Of a stretch of DNA of 64,000 bases, positions 41,572 to 49,969 are shown one piece after another. Each line of letters begins with the position of its first letter. The stretch's first letter is position 1. Origin of the DNA: Mycobacterium sp. OTB74 (GTDB taxonomy: Bacteria > Actinomycetota > Actinomycetes > Mycobacteriales > Mycobacteriaceae); contig NZ_JARXVD010000003.1 in the NCBI RefSeq assembly GCF_029892685.1, positions 62,001-126,000 of the forward strand, read 5' to 3'. Below the pieces are notes generated by a model that was not told the origin of the DNA, searched no databases, and worked only from the letters and a program-made list of their open reading frames with translations. Made by a program: the position numbers and the translations under genes.

Positions 41572-42306
41572 TCAGCGTCTGGTGGCGACCGCGATCTGGG
41601 GCGCCAACAATCCGCCGCTCAGGGCCAGATCGACGTCCGCATGGTCGGCCAGCGCCTGAAGCGCCGCCGGGCTGTAAGTGCGCAGGGAACTGATGACGCC
41701 GTCGTGGATGAAGGGCACGAACGGTGCCAACGGCAACATGGTGGCGAGCCTGATCAGGTGCACCGGTGACGGCGGCCGGGGCAGATCGATGATGACCAGC
41801 TTGTCGGCTGCCCGGGTGCCCTCGGTGAGGACCTGTACCGCTGCTGCCGGCGCCAGGTGGTGAAAGCCCAGTGCGAACACCGCCAGTGCGTACTGGCCGT
41901 CGGCGGCATCGATAGCCGTGGCGTCCATCTGACGGACGCTCACCCTAGGGTCGGACCCCAGATCAGATTCTGCGATGGCGGCCACCGAGGCGGGGTTGAC
42001 GTCGGTGACGGTCAGGTGCGCGGTGGGGTGCATCTCCAGCAGCTTCGCCGACAACCCGCCGTGTCCGGCGCCGAGTTCGAGGATGGCGGGGTCGGGCACG
42101 GCCGCCACTTCTTCGAGCGCGATGTGCGCGAATCTCTCGTGATTGCCGAACCATTTGCCGACAAGGTCCAGGACCTGCACCACTCCGCGCTTGATCTCGG
42201 GGTCGACATCGTCGCGGTCGAGGTATTCGGGCTCGTCGGTTTGCAGTAGCCGATCCAGACTCGAGGCCCGCGGCCCACCGCGGGGCATGCGGTCGATATC
42301 GCTCAC
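41572..42306 (-). CDS. Class I SAM-dependent methyltransferase
   Basis: 244 residues. Motif I ILELGAGHGGLSAKLLEMHP near 85, then LTVTDVNPASVAAI and FALGFHHLAPAAA. C-terminal LPLAPFVPFIHDGVISSLRTYSP resembles mycobacterial lipid or small-molecule methyltransferases. GTG start overlaps the stop of the aldo/keto reductase by four bases, so the two are co-expressed. Substrate unknown. Confidence 0.83.
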   Translation of the reverse strand: MSDIDRMPRGGPRASSLDRLLQTDEPEYLDRDDVDPEIKRGVVQVLDLVGKWFGNHERFAHIALEEVAAVPDPAILELGAGHGGLSAKLLEMHPTAHLTVTDVNPASVAAIAESDLGSDPRVSVRQMDATAIDAADGQYALAVFALGFHHLAPAAAVQVLTEGTRAADKLVIIDLPRPPSPVHLIRLATMLPLAPFVPFIHDGVISSLRTYSPAALQALADHADVDLALSGGLLAPQIAVATRR

Positions 42307-43172
42307 CGCACAGCGTCCATCAGGGCTTCGGGCAGTTCGATGTCGGCTACCGCCAGGTTCTCCTCCAGGTGCGCCACCGAGGAGGTGCCGGGGATCAGCA
42401 GGACGTTGGGTGCGGCCGCGAGTGTCCAGGCCAGCGCGACCTGGGCTGGCGTTTTGCCGAGTTCTGTTGCCGCCCGCTGGATTTCGGGATGATTGAGCAC
42501 TGGTCTCTGCGGGTTGAAGGCCGAGCCCAGCGGGAAGTACGGGACGAACGCGATGCCGAATTCGGTGCAGGCGTCCAGCACCGGCTGGGAGGTGCGATCG
42601 ACCAGGTTGTACCCGTTCTGGACGCACACGATGTCGGTGCGCTCTCGAGCAATGGTGAGGTGCTCGAGGGTGATGCTGCTCAGGCCGATGCCGCCGATCA
42701 GCCCTTCGTCGCGGGCGGCGATCAGTGCGGTCAGTTGTCGGTCGAATAGAGCGGGGTCGACGGCGCCGGGCGCGCTCGGGTCATCGTGGGCGCTCATGAC
42801 ACGCAGGTTGACCGCGGCAAGTCGTTCAGTATCAAGGGTTTTCAGGTTTTCTTCGATGTCAGCACGAAGGAGGCCCGGTTCCTGGGCGGGAAGCCAGTTG
42901 CCCTGATCGTCGCGGCGGGCACCGACCTTGCTGACCAGCACGAGACCGGCCGGATACGGATGTAGGGCCTCGCGGATCAACTCATTGGCTACGTTCGGCC
43001 CGTAGAACTGTGCGGTGTCGATGTGGTTGACGCCGGCGTCGACCGCCCGGTGCAGGACCTCAATGGCTTGGTCGTGATCACGCGGCGGGCCGAATACGCC
43101 TGGTCCGGGCAGTTGCATGGCCCCGAACCCGACGCGCTGGACCTGATGGTTGCCGAGGGCGAACGTCGTCAT
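42303..43172 (-). CDS. Aldo/keto reductase
   Basis: 289 residues, TIM-barrel AKR. N-terminal VGFGAMQLPGPGVFG, catalytic Asp and Tyr in HIDTAQFYGPN and Lys in VLVSKVG. The position of the usual catalytic His reads Arg (AVNLRVMSAHDD), as in E. coli YdbC-like members, which reduce pyridoxal or other aldehydes. C-terminal NADPH site PGTSSVAHLEENLA. First gene of a two-gene unit with the methyltransferase. Confidence 0.87.
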   Translation of the reverse strand: MTTFALGNHQVQRVGFGAMQLPGPGVFGPPRDHDQAIEVLHRAVDAGVNHIDTAQFYGPNVANELIREALHPYPAGLVLVSKVGARRDDQGNWLPAQEPGLLRADIEENLKTLDTERLAAVNLRVMSAHDDPSAPGAVDPALFDRQLTALIAARDEGLIGGIGLSSITLEHLTIARERTDIVCVQNGYNLVDRTSQPVLDACTEFGIAFVPYFPLGSAFNPQRPVLNHPEIQRAATELGKTPAQVALAWTLAAAPNVLLIPGTSSVAHLEENLAVADIELPEALMDAVR

Positions 43173-43243
43173 GCGTTCAGGCTAGCCCGCCCGCGATTTC
43201 GGCGGGCTTCGCCACGTTGGCCGTGACGAAGCCAGCCGAAGTC

Positions 43244-44011
43244 TCACTCTTCGCCGAGGATTTGGTAGATCTCGCGGCGCGCGTTGTTGACGATGTCCAG
43301 AATGCGTTGCTGCTGTTCGGAGTTCGCGGTGTGCACGGACTGCGCGACCGCACCGAACAGTTGGCCGAGGGCGGCTCGCAGGTTGACTGCGGCGGGATCC
43401 ACATCCTGGGCGATCTGCTCCCACGGCGGAGTCTCGATCTTGTCGGCGGCGGCGCGGCCTTCGTCGGTCAGCTCGAAAGTCTTTTTACTGCCGTGGCTTT
43501 CGGCCGGCACGATTAGACCCTCGTCGACCAGAAGCTGGAGCGTCGGGTAGACCGAGCCCGGGCTCGGCTTCCACAGATTGTCACTGCGGGCGGCGATCTC
43601 TTGGGTCATCTCATACCCGTGCATGGGCCGCTCGGTGAGTAGCTTGAGGATTGCGGCGCGGACATCGCCGCGCCGGCCACGGCCGACTGAGCGGCCGCGG
43701 CCACCATGTCGACGGCCACGGGGACCGCCGGGGCCGAACGGTCCGGCGCCGAAGCCCGGGCCGAAACCGCCTGGGCCAAAGCCGAATCCTGGGCCGAAAC
43801 CAAAGCCGCCTTCGCCGCCGTGTTCACGAACGTGTTCGCGGAACTGGTCGCGCATCTCGCGTCGCGCAGCGCGACGCTGTTCGTGGCGGGCACGCCGATC
43901 GGCCGGATCGGTAAAGGCGCGAGGATTGGTTGGGTCGAACCCGAACGGGGTAGGGCCAGTGAATGGGCGGCCCGCGAACGGGCCGTCAGGTGGAGTAAAT
44001 GGGGTGTCCAT
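43244..44011 (-). CDS. PadR family regulator with long Phe/Gly-rich N-terminal region
   Basis: 255 residues. The C-terminal half is a PadR winged helix: RAAILKLLTERPMHGYEMTQEIAARS and SPGSVYPTLQLLVDEGLIV, followed by a dimerisation helix. The first 130 residues are a Pro-rich start, a basic helix and a low-complexity FGFGPG-type stretch ending in an Arg/Gly cluster. ATG 44011 has AGAAGGA upstream. An inverted repeat 53 bp upstream is probably its own operator. Target genes beyond itself are unknown. Confidence 0.87.
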   Translation of the reverse strand: MDTPFTPPDGPFAGRPFTGPTPFGFDPTNPRAFTDPADRRARHEQRRAARREMRDQFREHVREHGGEGGFGFGPGFGFGPGGFGPGFGAGPFGPGGPRGRRHGGRGRSVGRGRRGDVRAAILKLLTERPMHGYEMTQEIAARSDNLWKPSPGSVYPTLQLLVDEGLIVPAESHGSKKTFELTDEGRAAADKIETPPWEQIAQDVDPAAVNLRAALGQLFGAVAQSVHTANSEQQQRILDIVNNARREIYQILGEE

Positions 44012-44063
44012 GTAGTTGGTTCCTTCTATCGCGGGAAGCGTGCTGTGCACTTCCGATACGTTG

Positions 44064-44085
44064 ACGATATATCGAATCATATCGT
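44064..44085. promoter_or_regulatory. PadR operator candidate
   Basis: Perfect arms ACGATAT and ATATCGT separated by 8 bp in an unusually AT-rich stretch upstream of padR; a further CGATAT half-site lies near 44101. The location between padR and the divergent gene at 44202 fits autoregulation. Confidence 0.65.
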
Positions 44086-44201
44086 GATGCAAGAGATGGC
44101 CCGATATTGAGGTTGTCTGTGCGAGGCAGCGCAGGTCGCCGCAGCTTCGGATTAGCTGTGAAGCCCACGTGGCGCAACGGCCGCGTCTTAATGTGTTCAC
44201 C

Positions 44202-44579
44202 ATGGGAGTGAAGTGGCTGGATAACCCGGAAGACCACGACTATGACGCGGCGGCCGACTATCTGACGATGCTGGCCGACGAGGGCAGTGTCACCAAAACG
44301 GTGGCCGGACTGCGGACGGCGAAGCCCACGATGCGCAAGGCCAAGGACATCCTGCGGGCGGCGCAGCTGGCCTTGTTGCCCGAGACCAATGCCCATGTGC
44401 GCTCGGACCTGAAGAAGGTCAGCGAAGGCAAGTCGCTGTCACCGATCCTGTTGGTGCGCGGTGACGTTCGGGCCGGAGTGGCACTGCAGATCGCCGACGG
44501 ATATCACAGGGTTTGCGCCAGTTATCTGACCGACGAGAACACCGATATTCCTTGCCGTCTCGCGCCGTGGCAATCCTGA
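44202..44579 (+). CDS. Conserved hypothetical protein (ParB/Srx-like nucleotide-hydrolase fold possible)
   Basis: 125 residues. The C-terminal half has SPILLVRGDVRAGVALQIADG followed by YHRVCAS, the 'DGYHR' loop seen in ParB/sulfiredoxin-like domains, where the Arg contacts phosphate. The N-terminal half is helical. I do not know a function. ATG 44202 is chosen; a GTG eleven codons upstream is in frame. Only seven bases separate it from the antiporter gene, so they are likely co-transcribed. Confidence 0.7.
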   Translation: MGVKWLDNPEDHDYDAAADYLTMLADEGSVTKTVAGLRTAKPTMRKAKDILRAAQLALLPETNAHVRSDLKKVSEGKSLSPILLVRGDVRAGVALQIADGYHRVCASYLTDENTDIPCRLAPWQS

Positions 44580-44586
44580 TCGCGCA

Positions 44587-45747
44587 GTGACGGGATTGAG
44601 CTTCAATACGCTGGCTCTGCTGGCCGTCATCGGTCTGGCTGGGCCATTGCTGGCAGCTGTGCCCAAGCTGGGTGTACCGGTGATCGTCGGCGAGCTAGCT
44701 GCCGGAATTGTTTTCGGCAAGACGGGCTTTGGCATCCTGGACGCCTCCGACGAGACCTTCTCGCTGCTGGCGGACATCGGCTTTGCACTGGTGATGTTCA
44801 TTGTCGGCACCCACGTGCCGGTACGGGACAAATCGCTGCGGGGCGACCTGCCAAAGGCGGTGTTGCGGGTGCTCATGGTCGGCGCCGCTGCGACGGTGCT
44901 GGCGGTATTGATTACGCGAGGCTTCGGTGTCGGGCATGCGCCGCTGTACGCGGTCCTCATGGCATCGTCCTCCGCGGCTCTGGCGCTGCCGGTCATCAAC
45001 TCCCTCGGGCTCACTGGGCCGGCGGTACTGTCGGTAACCGCTCAGATCGCGATTGCCGATGCGTCATCAATTGTTTTGGTGCCGTTGGTGATCGACCCTG
45101 CTCGCGCGCCAAGGGCGGCGGTGGGCGCGTTGGCGATCGCCGGCTGTGCGGCTGTGTTGTTCGTATTGCTGCGCTATTTCCATGGCCGAGGTCTGACCAA
45201 GCGGATGCACCGTTACTCGGAGATCAACAACCTCGCGCTGGAACTGCGGATCAGTCTGATCGCATTGTTTGGGCTGGCCGCGGTCGCGAAGTCGACCCAT
45301 GTCTCGATCATGCTGGCCGGTTTCGCGCTCGGCCTGGTGTTGTCGGCGACAGGCGAGCCCCGAAGGCTGGCACGCCAACTGTTCGGAATTACCGAAGGGT
45401 TTTTCGCTCCACTGTTCTTCGTGTGGCTGGGTGCCTCGCTACAGGTGCGTGAGCTGGGTCAGCATCCCGAATTCATCTTGTTGGGTGTGGTTTTGGGGTT
45501 GGGGGCCATCGTCGCCCACTGTGTGGGTCGAGTGGTCGGCCAGCCGCTGGTATTCGGGGTGCTGGCATCGGCACAACTCGGGGTTCCGGTCGCCGCCGCC
45601 ACGCTGGGTACCGAACAGCATCTGCTGGCACCCGGCGAGCCGGCTGCACTGATCCTCGGGGCGCTGCTGACAATCACCGCGACGTCGGTCGCCGGCGAAG
45701 TCGCCAAACGACGGCAAGGTGCCACAGCCGCCGCTCCGGCCACGTGA
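44587..45747 (+). CDS. Cation:proton antiporter (CPA2/KefB-like membrane domain)
   Basis: 386 residues, about 12 hydrophobic segments, with LGVPVIVGELAAGIVFG near residue 30 typical of Na+/H+ exchanger domains and LRISLIALFGLAAVAKSTHVS in the second half. No TrkA-N domain. It likely exchanges Na+ or K+ for protons at the membrane. GTG start. An elaborate hairpin follows, shared with the convergent MFS gene. Confidence 0.87.
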   Translation: MTGLSFNTLALLAVIGLAGPLLAAVPKLGVPVIVGELAAGIVFGKTGFGILDASDETFSLLADIGFALVMFIVGTHVPVRDKSLRGDLPKAVLRVLMVGAAATVLAVLITRGFGVGHAPLYAVLMASSSAALALPVINSLGLTGPAVLSVTAQIAIADASSIVLVPLVIDPARAPRAAVGALAIAGCAAVLFVLLRYFHGRGLTKRMHRYSEINNLALELRISLIALFGLAAVAKSTHVSIMLAGFALGLVLSATGEPRRLARQLFGITEGFFAPLFFVWLGASLQVRELGQHPEFILLGVVLGLGAIVAHCVGRVVGQPLVFGVLASAQLGVPVAAATLGTEQHLLAPGEPAALILGALLTITATSVAGEVAKRRQGATAAAPAT

Positions 45748-45791
45748 GCTTGTGTGCGAAGCTTTCGCAAAATCTCGCAGACAAGCTCACG
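45743..45791. terminator. Nested hairpin between convergent antiporter and MFS genes
   Basis: Outer arms CGTGAGCTTGT and ACAAGCTCACG (11 bp perfect) enclose an inner stem TGCGAA/TTCGCA with a 3-nt loop. The left arm overlaps the antiporter stop codon. Probable bidirectional terminator. Confidence 0.7.
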
Positions 45792-45804
45792 TTCGGCGGC
45801 CTGC

Positions 45805-47316
45805 CTATTGCTTCCGGAAGCTGGCAGCCACCACACCGGCAGCGGTCAGCGTCAGCGCCGCCGCGATGACTGCGGTGGGCGCGATACCGGAATCGAATGC
45901 GATACGTGCCGATTCGACCACACGGTCCGCGAGTTCGGTCGGCAGCGTCCGGGCCACAGCCATTGCGCCGCCGATGCTTTCCCCGGCGTCGGCGCTCTGG
46001 GTAGGTGAGAGCGCCTCGGGCAGGGCGATATTGGCTCGGTAGAACGCGGTGAAGATGGTGCCCAGCGTGGCCGTGCCGACCACTGCGCCCAACTCGTACG
46101 CCGACTCCGATACCGCCGATGCCGCTCCGGACTTGGCCGGCGGCACCGACGCGACGATGGCGTCGTTCGAGATCGTCTGGGACACACCGATACCCAGTTC
46201 CAGTACGACGAACGACGCGATGATCGCCGCCACGGTCAGATTGTCGTGGAACGCCAGGATCAGCAAGAATCCCGCTGCGACAAGCAACAATCCGGCAATG
46301 AGCAGCGTCTGCGGCGCAAACCGCTTGGTCAACCGCACCACGCCGATACCGGCAATCGTCGACGCCACCGCGCCCGGCAGCGTCACCAGGCCGGCTGCCA
46401 GCGGGCTCAGGCCCAGCACCAACTGAAGGTGTTGGGATACGAAGAACAGGAACCCGATGAGCCCCACCACCGACAGGAAGTTGGCCAGAATCGATGCGGT
46501 GAACGGCCGTAACCGTAACAACTGCATGTCGAGCATCGGTGTAGTGCTTCGATTTTGACGTCGGACGAACCACCAGCCCGACGCCATGCTTGCGGCGACG
46601 GCGATCAGCACCACGACGGAGAACCCATCGTGCGCAGCGGTTTTGATCGCCCACACCAGCGGCAGCATCGCGGTAAGCGAGAGCAACACGCTGACGATGT
46701 CAACTGGTCCGGGATTGGGGTCACGCGATTCGGGCACCAACTGCGGGGCAAAAGCCAACAGCGGCAGCAGAATCGGGATGGACACCAAGAACACGGAACC
46801 CCAAGGGAAGTGCTGCAACAGGGCACCGCCGACGATCGGACCGAGCGCGGAACCGGCGGCCCAGCAGGATGCCCAGATGGCGATGGCGAGCCGACGGGCG
46901 GTTGCTTCGGTGAAGATGTTGCGGATCAGCGACAGCGTCGAGGGCATGAGCATGGCACCGAACACGCCGAGTGCTGCACGGGCGGCTATCAGGTAGCCGG
47001 CACTGGGCGCGAAGGCTGCGGCAGCCGATACCGCGGCGAAACCCGTTGCACCGATGAGCAACAGCCGACGACGGCCGAAGCGGTCGCCGAGGCTGCCCAT
47101 GGTCACCAGCAAGGTGGCCAGGACCAGTGAGTAGACGTCGACGATCCACAGCTGAGCGGCGGCCGATGGTCGGAAGGCCTCGGCGATCTTCGGTAGCGCA
47201 AAGGCCAGCACCGTGTTGTCGATCGAGATCAGCAACACCGGCAGCATCAATACGGCTAACGCCCACCAACTTCGGGCGGGCGTGCGGTTCGACACCGGAA
47301 CGGTGACGGTGGACAT
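45805..47316 (-). CDS. MFS drug-efflux transporter (DHA2, 14-TMS type)
   Basis: 503 residues with 14 predicted membrane segments. Motif A GSLGDRFGRRRLLLIG after TMS2 and motif C-like ALGVFGAMLMPSTLSL/GSALGPIVGGALL mark a proton-coupled antiporter of the EmrB/QacA group. Start ATG 47316 has AAGGAG upstream. It lies 87 bp downstream of a tetR gene on the same strand, so the TetR probably controls it. Confidence 0.92.
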   Translation of the reverse strand: MSTVTVPVSNRTPARSWWALAVLMLPVLLISIDNTVLAFALPKIAEAFRPSAAAQLWIVDVYSLVLATLLVTMGSLGDRFGRRRLLLIGATGFAAVSAAAAFAPSAGYLIAARAALGVFGAMLMPSTLSLIRNIFTEATARRLAIAIWASCWAAGSALGPIVGGALLQHFPWGSVFLVSIPILLPLLAFAPQLVPESRDPNPGPVDIVSVLLSLTAMLPLVWAIKTAAHDGFSVVVLIAVAASMASGWWFVRRQNRSTTPMLDMQLLRLRPFTASILANFLSVVGLIGFLFFVSQHLQLVLGLSPLAAGLVTLPGAVASTIAGIGVVRLTKRFAPQTLLIAGLLLVAAGFLLILAFHDNLTVAAIIASFVVLELGIGVSQTISNDAIVASVPPAKSGAASAVSESAYELGAVVGTATLGTIFTAFYRANIALPEALSPTQSADAGESIGGAMAVARTLPTELADRVVESARIAFDSGIAPTAVIAAALTLTAAGVVAASFRKQ

Positions 47317-47403
47317 GGGTACTCCTTTATCTGCCGGAATGGCTGTCCAAGCCAGCATCGGCACGAAATCCTTTATTTCACAATCAAATTCGCATCATCA
47401 CGG

Positions 47404-47973
47404 TTAGTCCGGTGTTATCGTCCCCGAGGTCAGGCTGGCCATGATGGCGTCGACGATCTCGACGCGGGGTGCGCTGTTCTTGCGTATCGCCTCGTATCCG
47501 GCTTCCAGCAACGCCCAAAACACCAATCGCGGCCAGTCCGAAGGGCTGGATTGGGGACGGGCCGAAACGCGGTTCAGCACTTCGACTATCGCCTCATCCC
47601 CGGTGTCCAGAGTGGCGGACAGCTCAGGGTCGGCCTTGATGGTCGGCTCGCTGTAGATGAACGGCACGATGGGCCCGAGGTCCAACTGCGACTCGACGAC
47701 ACGGCGCAACGCATCGAGTGGGGGGCCGCACATTGGCTCGGCTCGATCGATCGCGGCGTTGCTCATCTCGTGCACGTGCAGTGCGAGGGCATGCAGCAAT
47801 TCGGAGCGCTCGGCGAAGTAGCGGTGCAACGTACTGCGACCCACCTCGGCCGCCACGGCGATCTCGCCGAGTGAAGCAGTGGGGTTTGTGGCGAGCACGG
47901 TAGCGGCTGCATCGAGGATCGCCTTGCGGGTGCGTGAGCGCACGCCACTGTCGATCGATTTCAGTTCAGCCAT
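47404..47973 (-). CDS. TetR/AcrR family regulator of the adjacent MFS pump
   Basis: 189 residues. HTH: RKAILDAAATVLATNPTAS, then LGEIAVAAEVGRSTLHRYFAE (about residues 35-56). The C-terminal domain (LGPIVPFIYSEPTIKADPEL) resembles TetR_C_33-type ligand domains. A 12-bp-arm palindrome begins 26 bp upstream of its ATG, consistent with autorepression and control of tetR-MFS as one unit; drug-like inducers are usual for such pairs. Confidence 0.9.
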   Translation of the reverse strand: MAELKSIDSGVRSRTRKAILDAAATVLATNPTASLGEIAVAAEVGRSTLHRYFAERSELLHALALHVHEMSNAAIDRAEPMCGPPLDALRRVVESQLDLGPIVPFIYSEPTIKADPELSATLDTGDEAIVEVLNRVSARPQSSPSDWPRLVFWALLEAGYEAIRKNSAPRVEIVDAIMASLTSGTITPD

Positions 47974-47998
47974 GCAGCTAAAGATAGCACGGAGTATT

Positions 47999-48026
47999 CA
48001 AAATGGGACATCAGTGTCCCATTTTG
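47999..48026. promoter_or_regulatory. TetR operator upstream of the tetR-MFS unit
   Basis: Perfect inverted repeat with arms CAAAATGGGACA and TGTCCCATTTTG separated by four bases, 26-53 bp upstream of the tetR start. Length and position suit dimeric TetR binding over the promoter. Confidence 0.85.
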
Positions 48027-48061
48027 TTCTCACTTCCGATCGTAGCCGCTGCTCATATAAA

Positions 48062-48096
48062 AAGGCCCTGACCGGGTAATCCCTGGTCAGGGCCTT
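48062..48096 (-). terminator. Displaced tRNA-Pro terminator
   Basis: Perfect arms AAGGCCCTGACC and GGTCAGGGCCTT with an 11-nt loop, followed by T residues on the minus strand. It sits just past a tRNA-Pro 3' remnant and is clearly related to the terminator at 53328-53358 after the intact tRNA-Pro. Confidence 0.85.
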
Positions 48097-48108
48097 CTTC
48101 ATGCTGTC

Positions 48109-48142
48109 GGGTGGCGGGATTCGAACCCACGACCTCTTCGTC
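48109..48142 (-). repeat. tRNA-Pro 3' remnant, left attachment site of the island
   Basis: 34 bases identical to 53381-53414 inside tRNA-Pro(CGG), covering the T arm, variable loop and the 3' side of the anticodon stem; after one mismatch four more bases match. The acceptor stem has lost one base. The 5' half of the tRNA is absent. Confidence 0.9.
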
Positions 48143-48374
48143 TCGAATTCCACGACCTGGGCGTTTGTGATTGTGGGCGGTGTGGCTCTGTTGGATACGC
48201 GCTGGTCTGTGCGTTGGTGAGGTTGGATGGACTATGGCGAGAATGAAACTGCTGCGGGCCCACTGCGGGCCGACCTCTCGCAGACCTACTCAGAGGCACC
48301 GGCTGCCCGGTTGGCGCATCCCGCATCTACAACGGGACGCACGTCGAACCACAATGGCCCGCAGGCGTCTGCGA

Positions 48375-48755
48375 TCAGATCGCGCTGGCGTCGAACTGTA
48401 GAAAGTCGTCAATGCCCACCATGTGCATCTCCAGTGCAGCCCAGAACGGTAAAAGTTCAAGCGCCTCGCGTCCAACGCGCCGCGGCTGGGTTATTTGATA
48501 CCGGCGACCTGCTCGCGTCATCTCGCCGCCGCCTACGGCCAAGAGGTTCAGCACCCACGCCGAACTATGGTCGTACGCCAGCCCGACCACCCACCCGTCG
48601 GGCGTGGAGTAGGCCTGCACGGGGGTGTCGTAGCACTGGCCGGTGCGCCGACCTCGGTGGTGCAATACGGCAAAAGGTGGCAGACAGCGCATCAGCGGGA
48701 CAACGAGCGGATTCAGTGCGCGCGAAACGGCAGCGTTCGGGCGGAGAAATGCCAT
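48375..48755 (-). CDS. Deazaflavin (F420)-dependent nitroreductase family protein (Ddn/DUF385)
   Basis: 126 residues. VLHHRGRRTGQCYDTPVQAY is the family signature near residue 30, with GWVVGLAYDHSSAWVLNLLA and the end LPFWAALEMHMVGIDDFLQF. This split-barrel family binds F420 and reduces quinones or nitro compounds in mycobacteria. ATG 48755; a TTG three codons upstream is in frame. Island cargo, flanked by non-coding DNA on both sides. Confidence 0.87.
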   Translation of the reverse strand: MAFLRPNAAVSRALNPLVVPLMRCLPPFAVLHHRGRRTGQCYDTPVQAYSTPDGWVVGLAYDHSSAWVLNLLAVGGGEMTRAGRRYQITQPRRVGREALELLPFWAALEMHMVGIDDFLQFDASAI

Positions 48756-48902
48756 AACTACCAATCCACCACGAACAAGCCGCCCGTAGCGTCCATTTCA
48801 CCCACAAGACCACCTCAGATTGCCAAGGGGAATGGCCGGCCCTTCGATAAAAATGGCCCCCGGGGTGCCCCGGCCCGGTGCGCCCCCGGCTCGGGTCGGT
48901 GC

Positions 48903-48943
48903 GCCCCCACCAGGGCTCGAACCTGGGACCTGCGGATTTATGG
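48903..48943 (-). other. tRNA 3'-half remnant (second attachment site?)
   Basis: On the minus strand there is a T arm with stems CCAGG/CCTGG around TTCGAGC, preceded by a short variable loop and a TCCGC anticodon-stem arm, and followed by a TGGGGGC acceptor arm. No matching 5' half lies upstream. It looks like the displaced 3' end of another tRNA gene, as left by integration of an element. The isotype cannot be fixed. The rest of 48756-49158 shows no gene. Confidence 0.55.
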
Positions 48944-49158
48944 ACCCTAGGTTCTACTGAATCTCGGCACTGCTCAAAAACCCGCTCTACGCTCGCAATT
49001 CGAGTGCTGCCTAGTCTCGGTGATACCGCCTAGTTTCCATCGTGTCTCCGTCATACGCGATGGATAAGCGATGAGACTCACGGGACCTGGCCAGAATGTG
49101 GTCGCAGTGTGGTCAGTTCAGTCGACAGACGCAGCTCCACACGGGCACACTGATTGAC

Positions 49159-49398
49159 ATGATCGCAATGACCGAAAAGTAGATCATCGACGAACTCTAT
49201 GGCCGACTCGTCGCGTCCTACCAGCAGGTCGAACCGGCCCAAGTCCACCGCATCATCGAAGACGAGTACGCCCGGTTCGAGGGCAGACCAGTTCGCGACT
49301 TCGTCCCGTTGTTCGTGGAACGTCACGCCAAGCAAGTGCTCTCTAGCCTCGGCTCCCCACGTCTTCCTGGTCAGGAAACCGTCGCCCGAGCGCTCTGA
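49159..49398 (+). pseudogene. DUF3562 three-helix-bundle protein, interrupted by TAG
   Basis: The frame from ATG 49159 reads seven codons, meets TAG at 49180, then continues with family-like sequence: ELYGRLVASYQQVEPAQVHR and RFEGRPVRDFVPLFVERHAK. This matches the small mycobacterial 'three-helix bundle dimerization' proteins of unknown role. No start codon is available after the stop, so the gene is probably dead. Its end overlaps the opposite-strand coiled-coil gene. Confidence 0.6.
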
Positions 49399-49618
49399 GC
49401 ATTCGATCGATCGCACCCAGGTCACCCTCGGCTTTGTGGGTCGCAACACGTGCCTGGCTAATTGAGGTCAGCTCGCCCCCGTTCGTGCACAGTGTCAACC
49501 GAAGTGCCTGTACAGCAAGAAGCTCCTCGAGCTCGGATTTCTTCTGCTCGAGGAGGCCGCGATAGTACTCGGCTTGAGCCTTGTCGGCCAGGCTCGCCGG
49601 GTCATGTTGCCCCAACAT
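49343..49618 (-). CDS. Hypothetical coiled-coil protein
   Basis: 91 residues. AEYYRGLLEQKKSELEELLA is a strongly predicted coiled coil, and HKAEGDLGAIDRMLRALGRR forms a second helix. It resembles small mycobacterial and phage-associated proteins of unknown function. Codon use is plausible. It overlaps the DUF3562 pseudogene by 56 bp on the other strand. ATG 49618. Confidence 0.55.
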   Translation of the reverse strand: MLGQHDPASLADKAQAEYYRGLLEQKKSELEELLAVQALRLTLCTNGGELTSISQARVATHKAEGDLGAIDRMLRALGRRFPDQEDVGSRG

Positions 49619-49969
49619 TCCAGCCAAATTAACGTATGCGTCAACGAATGGACAGTCGGGTCACGGTTTGGAGAGGACCGACGCCACCGTCCCTCGGGGG
49701 ACCGACGGATCGGCGCGGACGATCAGGTCGCCGCATATTTGGCTCCGCCCTCGGGGTTCCAAATCCGGACCGTCCCACCGGCGCGGCGCTGAAAGCCGCG
49801 TCCGGTGCTCGAAAACGGCGTCTGCCAGCCGGGGACCTGGGGGGTGCCCGCCGCGCGGGGCTTGCCCGCAGGCTACGGCGCGGCAACGGTGCTCCCGTTG
49901 GTTGCGACGCGGAAATGCCCTTGCGGCAGAGCACATTTCTGGGAGCGTGCTGCGCACTAGACTGCCTGC
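49619..49969. other. Intergenic region within the island
   Basis: About 350 bp of GC-rich DNA. Open frames exist on both strands but are Arg/Pro/Gly-rich shadows. I see no gene, RNA or repeat; it should hold the promoter of the antiporter gene. Confidence 0.5.

Noticed and set aside
48227..48757. 176-codon plus-strand frame in the island
   Set aside because: Mostly antisense to the deazaflavin-dependent oxidoreductase; no recognisable domain.
49078..49449. 123-codon minus-strand frame opposite the DUF3562 remnant
   Set aside because: The plus strand shows clear family sequence; the minus frame has none.
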